This document shows positions 1-6,609 of a stretch of DNA of 6,764 nt, piece by piece (the stretch's first letter is position 1; every line of letters starts with the position of its first letter). Location of the stretch: contig CAMPJI010000111.1 in NCBI GenBank assembly GCA_946886865.1, positions 1 through 6,764 on the forward strand. The letters run 5' to 3'. A program made the translations under genes and the position numbers. The notes beneath the pieces are model-generated. The model worked only from the letters and a program-made list of their open reading frames with translations, was not told the origin of the DNA and did not search any database. This DNA comes from an uncultured Lysobacterales bacterium. Lineage in GTDB: Bacteria; Pseudomonadota; Gammaproteobacteria; Xanthomonadales; Xanthomonadaceae.

Positions 1-92
1 CTCCTGCCGCGCCCGTGACGATCCCGACCCGCTGACCGCCGATCCGGCCCCGGCTCCGGCCCAGCCCCCCTCAGGACCCATCAGGACCGACC
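1..92. other. Left-edge flank, probable tail of an unidentified upstream gene
   Basis: This stretch precedes the Rieske gene. Two + frames close early: one at a TGA at 16-18 (last residues LLPRP) and one at a TGA at 33-35 (last residues PAAPVTIPTR). Either could be the C-terminus of a gene entering from the left, but too little is visible to choose or to name it. The third + frame stays open but is proline/arginine rich and runs into the Rieske gene out of frame, so it looks like a composition artefact. Positions 36-70 are a C-rich spacer. In related genomes small ferredoxins of this type often close a suf Fe-S assembly operon; that is background knowledge and cannot be seen here. Confidence 0.3.
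71..90 (+). repeat. Tandem 10-bp duplication carrying the ribosome binding site
   Basis: TCAGGACCCA at 71-80 is followed directly by TCAGGACCGA at 81-90, differing at one base. Each copy contains AGGA. The second AGGA (83-86) stands 6 bases before the ATG at 93 and is the likely Shine-Dalgarno site of the Rieske gene. The first copy is too far upstream to serve that start. Confidence 0.6.
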
Positions 93-416
93 ATGACCGA
101 CTGGATCCGCGTCTGCGCCACTGCCGAGCTGTTGCCCGGCGAAACCACCGTCGCCTGGGACGGCGACACGCCGATCCTGGTGGTCAATTACGACGGCGAC
201 TACTACGCGCTGGAAGACCGCTGCTCGCACGAGGATTTCGAGCTTTCGGCGGGCACCTTCGACGGCGACGACGCCACGGTCGAATGCACGCTGCATGGGG
301 CGAAGTTCGACGTGCGCGATGGGCGCGCGTTGTGCGCGCCGGCCTATGCGCCGGTCCCGCGCTTCCCGGTCAAGGTGGAGGACGGCGCGGTCTGGACGCG
401 GGACGACCGCGGCTGA
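93..416 (+). CDS. Rieske-type [2Fe-2S] ferredoxin (non-heme oxygenase ferredoxin-subunit family)
   Basis: A 107-residue soluble protein with no signal peptide or membrane segment, so cytoplasmic. The Rieske cluster ligands are visible as C44-x-H46 in the box RCSHEDFELS and C65-x2-H68 in the box CTLHGAKFD, 18 residues apart. This matches small stand-alone Rieske proteins such as dioxygenase ferredoxin components and NirD-like proteins, which are about 100-110 residues. The cysteine pair that forms a disulfide in cytochrome bc1 Rieske proteins is absent, which fits a low-potential ferredoxin type. It should act as a one-electron carrier. No oxygenase or reductase partner is present in the window, so the partner is unknown. 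The start is supported by AGGA at 83-86. There is no terminator-like hairpin between its stop and the iron-uptake promoter downstream, so read-through into the receptor gene is possible. The family call is firm; the physiological role is not. Confidence 0.9.
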   Translation: MTDWIRVCATAELLPGETTVAWDGDTPILVVNYDGDYYALEDRCSHEDFELSAGTFDGDDATVECTLHGAKFDVRDGRALCAPAYAPVPRFPVKVEDGAVWTRDDRG

Positions 417-438
417 CCCGACACTTAGGCCGCTCTTG

Positions 439-468
439 TTGCAAATGGGAATGTGTCGCATTTAGAAT
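439..468 (+). promoter_or_regulatory. Sigma70-like promoter of the iron-uptake genes
   Basis: The -35 candidate is TTGCAA at 439-444 (4 of 6 to TTGACA) and the -10 candidate is TAGAAT at 463-468 (5 of 6 to TATAAT), separated by 18 bases. This is the most AT-rich patch in a very GC-rich window. It predicts a transcription start near 475 and a leader of about 40 bases to the receptor ATG at 515. The assignment rests on consensus matching only. Confidence 0.65.
443..463 (+). promoter_or_regulatory. Fur box overlapping the receptor promoter
   Basis: An imperfect palindrome of AAATGGGA (443-450), a 5-base centre, and TCGCATTT (456-463); the arms are complementary at 7 of 8 positions. Over 21 positions it matches the common proteobacterial Fur-site form AAATGAGAATG-ATTCTCATTT at 17. 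It spans the space between the -35 and -10 elements and touches both, where bound Fe(II)-Fur would block RNA polymerase. It therefore predicts repression of the receptor gene, and probably the genes after it, when iron is sufficient. Confidence 0.8.
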
Positions 469-504
469 TTCCCGGCTGGCGCAGTGACGCGCCGTGTCCA
501 CTTC

Positions 505-509
505 AGGGA
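505..509 (+). promoter_or_regulatory. Ribosome binding site that decides the receptor start
   Basis: AGGGA lies 5 bases before the ATG at 515. The upstream in-frame GTG at 494 has no purine-rich site at a suitable distance and would put seven extra residues before an otherwise well-formed signal peptide. The ATG at 515 is therefore preferred. Confidence 0.7.
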
Positions 510-514
510 ATTCC

Positions 515-2623
515 ATGACCACCCCCCGTCCTGCTTTCTCGCCCCTCGCGGGCGCGCTCCTGCTTGCCCTCTCCCAGCCTGCGTTCGCCGAAGCCCCGTC
601 GAGCGAAACCACCGGCGCGATGGCGCTGCACGCCACCGACATCGACACCGTGGAAGTCCACGGCCACCGCGTGCCCGCCGCCCAGTCGCCGAAGGTCACC
701 CAGCCCCAGGTGGATATCCCGCGGACGGTGACCGTGCTGCCCGACGAGGTCCTGCGCGCCCAGGGCGTGACCACCCTGCGCGATGCGCTGCGCAACGTGC
801 CCGGCATCAGCATGCAGGCCGGCGAAGGCGGCGTCCCGGCGGGCGACAACCTGACCCTGCGCGGCTTTTCGGCGCGCACCGACCTGTTCGTGGACGGCGT
901 GCGCGACATCGGCGGCTACTCGCGCGACCCCTTCAACATCGAGCAGGTCGAAGTCGCGAAGGGCCCGGCCTCGACGATGACCGGCCGCGGCTCGACCGGC
1001 GGCTCGATCAACCTGGCCAGCAAGACCGCGCGCATGGACGCCTTCGGCCTGGCCAGCGCCAGCGTGGGTGACAACGGGCTGCTGCGCGGCACCGCGGACT
1101 TCAACCGGCCGCTGGGCGACGGCAATGCGCTGCGCGTCAACCTGATGGCGCACCAGTCCGAGATCAACGGCCGCGACGCCGTCGAGAACGACCGCTGGGG
1201 CGTGGCGCCGACGATGTCCTTCGGCCTGGGCGGCGACACGGTGACGACGTTCAGCCTGTTCCACCTCGAACAGGACAACGTCCCCGACTACGGCCAGCCG
1301 TGGGTGCCGGCCACCAACAATGCGCTGGTGGAGAGCCGCGACGGCCGCGTGCCGGTCAACCGTGCCAATTTCTACGGCCTGCTGGACCGGGACTACGAGG
1401 ACACCACCACCGACATGGCGACGGTGACCGTCGACCATGCGATCAACGAGTCGGTGTCGCTGCGCAACCTAACGCGCTGGGGCCGCTCCAGCCGCGACTC
1501 GATCATCACCGCGCCGCGCTTCCTCTCGGACGACTCGACGCAGTTGCGCCGCACCGCCAAGACGCGCGACAGCGAGGACACCATCCTGCTCAACGCCACC
1601 GACCTGCGCGCGGAGTTCGACGCCGCCGGCGTTTCCCATGCGATGGTCGCCGGCGTGGAAGTGGCCCGCGAGACGTCCGGGAACCGCTACCGCGCCGCCA
1701 CGGACGGCGACCTGGCCGACCTGTTCAACCCGGATTTCAATGCGCCCTACACCGGCGAGGTCACCCGCGACCCCAGCCGCGACACCGATGTCGACGCCGA
1801 CTCGCTGGCCGCCTACCTGTTCGACACGGTCACGCTGTCGCCGCGCTGGGAGCTCTCCGGCGGGCTGCGCTGGGACCGGTTCGAGGTCGACACCGGCACC
1901 TTCGCCCGCGAAGACGACATGCTCAGCGGGCAGGCGGCCGTGGTGTTCAAGCCGGCCGACAACGGCAGCCTCTACCTCGGCTACGGGACCTCGTTCAATC
2001 CGTCAGCGGAGGGCCTGAGCCTGAATGCCGACACGGCGCAGCTCGAGCCCGAGGAAAGCCGCACGCTCGAGCTGGGGACCAAGTGGGAACTGGCGGGGGA
2101 CCGCCTGCTGCTGAGCGCGGCGCTGTTCCGCACCGAAAAGACCAATGCCCGCACCGAGGACTCCGACGAGATCGTCGTGCTGCAGGGCGAGCAGCGCGTG
2201 GACGGTTTCGAGATCGGCCTGGCCGGCAGCGTCACCGACGATTGGACGGTGTACGGCGGCTACACCCACCTCGACAGCGAGGTCGTCGAATCGCTCGACC
2301 CGGCCGAGGTCGGCAACAGCCTCGGCAACACGCCGCGCCACAGCGCCAGCCTGTGGTCCAGCCATCGCCTCTCGGATGCGTGGGAGGTCGGCTTCGGCGT
2401 GCAACACGTCGGCGCGCGCTTCAGCAATACGTCCAACACGCGACAGGCCAAGGCCTACACGGTGTACGACGCCATGGTGTCCTGGCGCGCCTCGGATGCG
2501 CTGGTGCTGCGCCTCAACGGCCAGAACCTCAGCGACAAGGATTACGTCGACCAGGTCGGCGGCGGCCATTACGTGCCCGGCGCCGGTCGTACGTTCATGC
2601 TGACGGCTGACATATCGTTCTGA
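515..2623 (+). CDS. piuA: TonB-dependent siderophore receptor, Fiu/PiuA type
   Basis: A 702-residue outer-membrane receptor that should import a ferric siderophore using TonB-ExbB-ExbD energy. Residues 1-25 form a signal peptide with a hydrophobic core (LAGALLLAL) and a likely cut after AFA. A TonB-box-like stretch, DIDTVEVHG, lies at 42-50. The plug domain covers about 66-170, with RNVPGI (93-98), LRGF (115-118), DGVRD (127-131) and IEQVEVAKGP (142-151). The remainder is a beta-barrel of alternating strands that ends with NGQNLSDKDY (678-687) and a C-terminal phenylalanine, the usual signal for barrel assembly. I find no cysteine in the protein. The length suits the Fiu/PiuA group, which takes up catecholate siderophores and siderophore-antibiotic conjugates. 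The neighbouring piuC- and piuB-like genes support that subgroup, but the ligand cannot be read from the sequence. The upstream Fur box predicts iron repression. An alternative GTG start at 494 is judged less likely. The receptor class is nearly certain; the piuA label is probable. Confidence 0.92.
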   Translation: MTTPRPAFSPLAGALLLALSQPAFAEAPSSETTGAMALHATDIDTVEVHGHRVPAAQSPKVTQPQVDIPRTVTVLPDEVLRAQGVTTLRDALRNVPGISMQAGEGGVPAGDNLTLRGFSARTDLFVDGVRDIGGYSRDPFNIEQVEVAKGPASTMTGRGSTGGSINLASKTARMDAFGLASASVGDNGLLRGTADFNRPLGDGNALRVNLMAHQSEINGRDAVENDRWGVAPTMSFGLGGDTVTTFSLFHLEQDNVPDYGQPWVPATNNALVESRDGRVPVNRANFYGLLDRDYEDTTTDMATVTVDHAINESVSLRNLTRWGRSSRDSIITAPRFLSDDSTQLRRTAKTRDSEDTILLNATDLRAEFDAAGVSHAMVAGVEVARETSGNRYRAATDGDLADLFNPDFNAPYTGEVTRDPSRDTDVDADSLAAYLFDTVTLSPRWELSGGLRWDRFEVDTGTFAREDDMLSGQAAVVFKPADNGSLYLGYGTSFNPSAEGLSLNADTAQLEPEESRTLELGTKWELAGDRLLLSAALFRTEKTNARTEDSDEIVVLQGEQRVDGFEIGLAGSVTDDWTVYGGYTHLDSEVVESLDPAEVGNSLGNTPRHSASLWSSHRLSDAWEVGFGVQHVGARFSNTSNTRQAKAYTVYDAMVSWRASDALVLRLNGQNLSDKDYVDQVGGGHYVPGAGRTFMLTADISF

Positions 2624-2651
2624 TCCACGCCCTATCCGCCTGACCGCAGGC

Positions 2652-2678
2652 ACGGCCCGCCCACACGGCGGGCCGTTT
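2652..2678 (+). terminator. Hairpin between receptor and dioxygenase genes, terminator or attenuator
   Basis: ACGGCCCGCC (2652-2661) pairs perfectly with GGCGGGCCGT (2667-2676), giving a 10-bp stem around a 5-base loop (CACAC). Only a short TTT (2676-2678) follows before CC. The stem is strong but the T run is short, so it may end only part of the transcripts. It lies 28 bases past the receptor stop and 8 bases before the GGAG site of the next gene. No clear promoter is visible between it and that gene, so some read-through is expected. Confidence 0.6.
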
Positions 2679-2697
2679 CCACGACCGGAGCCGAGCC

Positions 2698-3381
2698 ATG
2701 CTGCTGCAGATCCCCGACGTCCTCGATGCATCGCAGGTGGCGCAGTGCCTCCAGGCGCTGGCGACCGCGGACTGGGCCGATGGCCGCGCGACCGCGGGCT
2801 ACCAGTCGGCGCAGGCGAAGGACAACGCACAACTGCCGGAGGATTCGCCGGTCGCCAGGCAGCTGGGCGACATGATCCTGGCCGCGCTGCAGCGCTCGCC
2901 ACTCTTCATGTCGGCGGCCTTGCCGCTGAAGGTGTTCCCGCCCCTGTTCAACCGCTATGCCGGCGGGCAGTCGTTCGGCAGCCACGTCGACAACGCCATC
3001 CGAACCATCCGCGGCACACCGCACCGCGTGCGCACGGACCTGTCGGCCACGCTCTTCCTCAGCGCCCCCGAGGACTACGACGGCGGCGAACTGGTCATCG
3101 AGGACACCTACGGCACGCACGCCGTCAAGCTGCCCGCCGGACACATGGTGCTGTACCCGGCCAGCAGCCTGCACCTGGTGCGCCCGGTCACGCGCGGCGC
3201 GCGCGTGGCTTCGTTCTTCTGGATCCAGTCGATGGTGCGCGACGACGGCCAGCGCACCCTGCTCTACGACCTGGACCGCGCGGTGCAGGAAGTGCACCGC
3301 GACCTGCCACAGTCGGGCGCCGCCGTGGGCCTGACGGGCGTGTACCACAACCTCCTCCGACGCTGGGCGGATGCCGGCTGA
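2698..3381 (+). CDS. piuC: PKHD-type Fe(II)/2-oxoglutarate-dependent dioxygenase, PiuC/YbiX family
   Basis: A 227-residue cytoplasmic protein, close to the usual length of the PiuC/YbiX hydroxylase family. The Fe(II) site of the double-stranded beta-helix fold is complete: H96 and D98 in FGSHVD, and H159 in [10 protein letters not shown]169 in GARVASFFW is the expected 2-oxoglutarate carboxylate anchor. Other family-typical stretches are LFNRYAGG (83-90), [12 protein letters not shown] (128-139) and VYHNLLRRW (215-223). GGAG at 2687-2690 lies 7 bases before the ATG. The gene follows the receptor gene after 74 bases that include a hairpin, and precedes the piuB-like gene by 25 bases, so the three are probably co-transcribed at least in part. 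The enzyme should couple 2-oxoglutarate decarboxylation to oxidation of a substrate. In E. coli (fiu-ybiX) and Pseudomonas (piuA-piuC) the same pairing occurs, and to my knowledge the substrate is not established. A role in processing a siderophore is a guess from context. Confidence 0.93.
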   Translation: MLLQIPDVLDASQVAQCLQALATADWADGRATAGYQSAQAKDNAQLPEDSPVARQLGDMILAALQRSPLFMSAALPLKVFPPLFNRYAGGQSFGSHVDNAIRTIRGTPHRVRTDLSATLFLSAPEDYDGGELVIEDTYGTHAVKLPAGHMVLYPASSLHLVRPVTRGARVASFFWIQSMVRDDGQRTLLYDLDRAVQEVHRDLPQSGAAVGLTGVYHNLLRRWADAG

Positions 3382-3406
3382 GGCCGCGCCACCCCGGGAC
3401 CCGCGC

Positions 3407-5947
3407 ATGACCGTCCGCAACGCCGTCTTCCAACTCCACTGGTTCTTCGGCATCACCGCCGGCATCGTGCTCGCGCTGGTCGGCGTGACCGGTGCGATGC
3501 TCAGTTTCGAGGACGACCTGCTCAAGGCGCTCAACCCGGGCGTGATGACAGTCGAGCCGCGCGGCCAGCGGCTCTCCCCGCAGGCGCTGGTCGAGCGCGT
3601 GCAGGCGCAACGCGCCGATGCCGCGATTGCCTCGCTGGAACGCTCGGCCGCCCCGGATGCGCCGGCCGTGGTCGGCTTTGCGCCGCCGGAAGGCGAGCGC
3701 CGCGGCGAACGCCGCAACGTCGACCCGTACACCGGCGACCTGCTGCCCAAGCCGCGTTACGAGGGGTTCTTCCGCACCACCATGCAGTTGCATCGCTGGC
3801 TGGTGATGGACGATGTCGGCAAGCAGATCGTCGGTGCGTCGACGGTCATCCTGGTCTTCTTCTGCCTCTCGGGCCTGTACCTGCGCTGGCCGCGCCGCTG
3901 GGGCAGCCTGCGCACGTGGCTGGCGCTGGACTGGCGTCAGAAGGGCCGCAACTTCCTCTGGCACCTGCACTCCATCGTCGGCACCTGGGTGCTGCTGGCC
4001 TACCTGGTGATGTCGCTGACGGGGCTGTGGTGGTCGTACGACTGGTACCGCCAAGCGGTGAACCGCTGGGCCGAATCGGGCGCGCCGGCCGAAGCGCCTG
4101 TCCAGCCCCCCGCCGACCGTGGCACGCCGCCTTCCCTGGATATCGACGCGGCGTGGGATGCATTCGAAGCGAGCGCGCCCGACTGGAGCACCGCCACGCT
4201 GGGCTGGCCGAAGGACGGCGGTCCGGTGGAGTTCCGCTACCTGGATGCCGAGCCCGCACACGAGCGCGCGCGCAACACGCTGGAACTGGACCCGTGGACG
4301 CTCGAGGCGGTCGCGCACGAACGCTACGACGACCGCGGCTGGCGGCAGAAGATCGGCGGGAGCATGTTCGCCCTGCACCGCGGCAGCTTCTTCGGCACCG
4401 GGGGCGTGGTGGTGTTCATGCTCGCCAGCCTGCTGATGCCGCTGTTCGCGATCACCGGCTGGATGCTCTACCTGCAGCGTCGCCGCAGCACGCGCGCGAC
4501 GCGCGCGCTGGCGCGTGACGTGCAGGCCGCACTGCCCGCCACCGTGGCCGGTGTCGGCGATCCGGTGCTGGTGGTGCATGCCAGCCAGACCGGCACCGCC
4601 GAGGGTTATGCGTGGAAGACGGCCGCGGCCCTGCGCGAGGGTGGCCTTGCGGCCGACGTGCGCGCACTGGGCACGCTGGCACCGGAAGACCTCGCTGCGC
4701 AGGCACGGATGCTGTTCGTGGTGTCGACCTTCGGCGACGGCGAGGCACCCGACGGCGCGCGCGCCTTCGCGCGCCGGCTGCGTGGCTTCGATGGACGCCT
4801 GGAGGGGTTGCGCTACGGCGTGCTCGCGTTCGGCGATGCCAGCTATGGCGAGCACTACTGCGGCTTCGGGCGCGAGCTCGACCAGCGCCTGCAGCATGCC
4901 GGCGCCCACCCGCTGTTCGACCGGGTCGAGGTCGACGCAGGGGACGCGGCCGCACTGCGGCACTGGCAGCACCACATCGGACACCTCAGCGGCATGACCG
5001 GGCTGCCCGACTGGCAGCCGCCCGAGTACGGACGCTGGCGCCTGGCCGAACGGCGGCTGCTCAATCCGGGCAGCCCGGGCGGCCCGGCGTTCCATATCGC
5101 GCTGGTGCCGGAAGCGCCAACGGACCTGCAGTGGGAGGCGGGCGACATCGCCGAAGTCGGCCCGCGCCATTCGGCGGCGGCCGTGGAAGCATGGCTCACC
5201 GCGACCGGACTGGACGGCACAACGGCGGTCACCGTCGATGGCACGATCGAACCGCTGGCCGGCGTGCTCGCGCGCTCCCATCTGCCCGACCCGCGGGCAT
5301 CCCGCGGCGCCTCTATGCAGTCCCTCGTGGCGTCGCTGGCGCCGCTGCCGCATCGAGAGTACTCGATCGCCTCGCTTCCGGCCGATGGCAGCCTGCAGTT
5401 GCTGGTGCGGCGCATGGCACGGCCCGATGGCGAGCCGGGGCTGGGCAGCGGCTGGCTGACGGCCGGCGCGGCGATCGGCGATTGCATCGACGTGCGGGTG
5501 CGCCGCAATCCCGGCTTCCATCCGCCGGCGGACCCCGTCCCGCTGCTGCTGATCGGCAATGGCACCGGCCTGGCTGGCTTGCGGGCGGTGCTGAAGTCCC
5601 GCGTGGCCCAGGGCCGCCACCGCAACTGGCTGCTGTTCGGAGAGCGCACGGCGGCGCACGACGCCTTCCACGGGGCGGAGTTGGAGACCTGGCTCCGCGA
5701 GGGCCGGCTGCAACGGCTGGAGCGGGTGTTCTCGCGCGACCAGCCAACGCGTCGCTACGTGCAGCACGCGGTCGCCGACGCGGCCAACGACGTGCGTCGC
5801 TGGATCGAGGCCGGGGCGTCGGTCTACGTCTGCGGCAGCCTGGCGGGCATGGCGCCCGCCGTCGACGATGCGCTGGCCTCGATCATCGGGCGGGATGCGC
5901 TGGAGGCCATGGCCGCCGAGGGACGTTACCGGCGCGACGTGTACTGA
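3407..5947 (+). CDS. piuB: PepSY-TM flavoreductase, PiuB-like ferrisiderophore reductase
   Basis: An 846-residue inner-membrane protein joining a PepSY-type membrane domain to a cytochrome-P450-reductase-like module. Membrane segments lie at about 8-33, 139-160, 188-210 and 331-356. The basic stretches RWPRRWG (160-166) and QRRRSTRATR (357-366) place the loop at 161-187 and the C-terminal half in the cytosol. The flavodoxin domain (about 386-525) shows the FMN phosphate loop SQTGTAE (393-399), STFGDGEAPDG (440-450) and FGDASYGEHYCGFGRELD (475-492). The FAD/NAD(P)H part shows REYSIAS (650-656), IGNGTGLAG (716-724), FGER (744-747), VYVCGS (806-811) and a terminal RYRRDVY whose Tyr846 is expected to cover the flavin. 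H11, H129, H186, H188 and H324 lie at membrane edges and may bind heme. NAD(P)H electrons would reach the periplasmic face to reduce ferric siderophore. GGGA at 3396-3399 supports this start. An in-frame ATG at 3371 overlaps the preceding gene, adds 12 residues, and has no better binding site. P. aeruginosa PiuB has the same architecture. Confidence 0.9.
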   Translation: MTVRNAVFQLHWFFGITAGIVLALVGVTGAMLSFEDDLLKALNPGVMTVEPRGQRLSPQALVERVQAQRADAAIASLERSAAPDAPAVVGFAPPEGERRGERRNVDPYTGDLLPKPRYEGFFRTTMQLHRWLVMDDVGKQIVGASTVILVFFCLSGLYLRWPRRWGSLRTWLALDWRQKGRNFLWHLHSIVGTWVLLAYLVMSLTGLWWSYDWYRQAVNRWAESGAPAEAPVQPPADRGTPPSLDIDAAWDAFEASAPDWSTATLGWPKDGGPVEFRYLDAEPAHERARNTLELDPWTLEAVAHERYDDRGWRQKIGGSMFALHRGSFFGTGGVVVFMLASLLMPLFAITGWMLYLQRRRSTRATRALARDVQAALPATVAGVGDPVLVVHASQTGTAEGYAWKTAAALREGGLAADVRALGTLAPEDLAAQARMLFVVSTFGDGEAPDGARAFARRLRGFDGRLEGLRYGVLAFGDASYGEHYCGFGRELDQRLQHAGAHPLFDRVEVDAGDAAALRHWQHHIGHLSGMTGLPDWQPPEYGRWRLAERRLLNPGSPGGPAFHIALVPEAPTDLQWEAGDIAEVGPRHSAAAVEAWLTATGLDGTTAVTVDGTIEPLAGVLARSHLPDPRASRGASMQSLVASLAPLPHREYSIASLPADGSLQLLVRRMARPDGEPGLGSGWLTAGAAIGDCIDVRVRRNPGFHPPADPVPLLLIGNGTGLAGLRAVLKSRVAQGRHRNWLLFGERTAAHDAFHGAELETWLREGRLQRLERVFSRDQPTRRYVQHAVADAANDVRRWIEAGASVYVCGSLAGMAPAVDDALASIIGRDALEAMAAEGRYRRDVY

Positions 5948-5972
5948 GGCGACGCCCACTCCAGGGTTCGCC
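5948..5972. terminator. Weak hairpin in the convergent gap
   Basis: The 33-base gap between the two converging stop codons contains GGCGA (5948-5952) complementary to TCGCC (5968-5972). An inner CCC/GGG pairing (5955-5957 with 5964-5966) is possible. It has an internal mismatch and no T run on either side. It is the only visible candidate for ending the piuB transcript or the opposing one. Confidence 0.25.
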
Positions 5973-5980
5973 GCAGACGC

Positions 5981-6577
5981 TCAGGACCCCGCGGGATCGA
6001 GGCGGATCAACAGCGCCTCGCCGCCGCCGTCCAGCACGTAGCGACGGCGATCATCCCCGGCTTCGAGCAGCGCGGTGTCGCCGGCCTCCAGCGCCGGCAG
6101 CCCGGACGTCACGTCGAAGCGCGCCTGGCCCGCGACCAGGTGGACCACCCAGGTCGAGCCTGGGTCCACGAAGATCACCATCGGCCCCACCAGCGGCCGG
6201 TGCCAGGTCTCGGCCCGGGTGCGGTCGCGGCGCCACATCAGGTTGAAGTCGTGCGTGATGCCGTCGACCAACTCACCGGTCAACGGCCGCTCGCCCGCGA
6301 ACCGGTGGCGATCGTGCGGCGGATTCAACTCGACGCACTCGCCATCATCGAAGCGCAGCCGCAGGCCGTTGCCCGACAGCAGCATCAGTTCGCGCTCGAC
6401 ACCGGGGAAAAGCGAGAACGCGGCGTCGTGCTCGATCTCGGCAATCGACAGGCGCCACCGCCAGTCCTCCGCGGCGCCCTCGATATGGATCTCGCGCGTC
6501 CAGCCCTGGCCGTTGCGCCAGCGGACGCGCCGGTATTCGTTGGCGGGAATGACACGGGAACGGGGGATGGACGCCAT
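5981..6577 (-). CDS. HutD/Ves family cupin-like protein
   Basis: A 198-residue cytoplasmic protein with no signal peptide. The family signature is clear near the N-terminus: RWRNGQGWTREI (19-30). It is followed by AAFSLFPGVERELMLLSGNG (52-71), the HRFAGE box (91-96) and HDFNLMWRR (109-117). The length agrees with HutD of the histidine-utilisation operons and with E. coli Ves, which are near 190 residues. The fold is a double cupin barrel. Pseudomonas HutD is reported to limit expression of the hut genes; the molecular function is otherwise poorly known. No hut gene is visible here, so the histidine link cannot be assumed and the symbol is left blank. The frame extends 34 codons upstream to an ATG at 6679, but that extension is arginine/proline rich and crosses a hairpin, so the ATG at 6577 is preferred. 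No good ribosome binding site precedes it. It converges on the piuB-like gene with a 33-base gap. Confidence 0.85.
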   Translation of the reverse strand: MASIPRSRVIPANEYRRVRWRNGQGWTREIHIEGAAEDWRWRLSIAEIEHDAAFSLFPGVERELMLLSGNGLRLRFDDGECVELNPPHDRHRFAGERPLTGELVDGITHDFNLMWRRDRTRAETWHRPLVGPMVIFVDPGSTWVVHLVAGQARFDVTSGLPALEAGDTALLEAGDDRRRYVLDGGGEALLIRLDPAGS

Positions 6578-6609
6578 GCGGACAGCAGCCGGGTGAGCAG
6601 ACCCGACCG

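Noticed and set aside
494..514. GTG at 494 as the receptor start
   Set aside because: It lacks a ribosome binding site and would add seven residues before a complete signal peptide. ATG 515 has AGGGA at the right distance.
503..1438. A 311-codon minus-strand frame opposite the receptor N-terminal half
   Set aside because: It is a shadow of the signal peptide, plug and first barrel strands, with biased composition and no ribosome binding site or domain.
1300..2610. A 436-codon + strand frame inside the receptor gene
   Set aside because: Composition is Arg/Gly/Pro/His repeats typical of a shifted frame in GC-rich coding DNA, and the receptor frame has continuous family features.
3188..5959. 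A 923-codon open frame on the minus strand covering the flavoreductase gene
   Set aside because: It is rich in Arg, Ala, Gly, Gln and His with no recognisable domain, and it lies opposite a gene with many intact motifs. Long antisense frames are common in GC-rich genomes.
4612..6246. A 544-codon + strand frame running from the flavoreductase gene into the HutD-like gene
   Set aside because: It is out of frame with the flavoreductase and antisense to the HutD-like gene, has no motif, and is arginine/proline rich.
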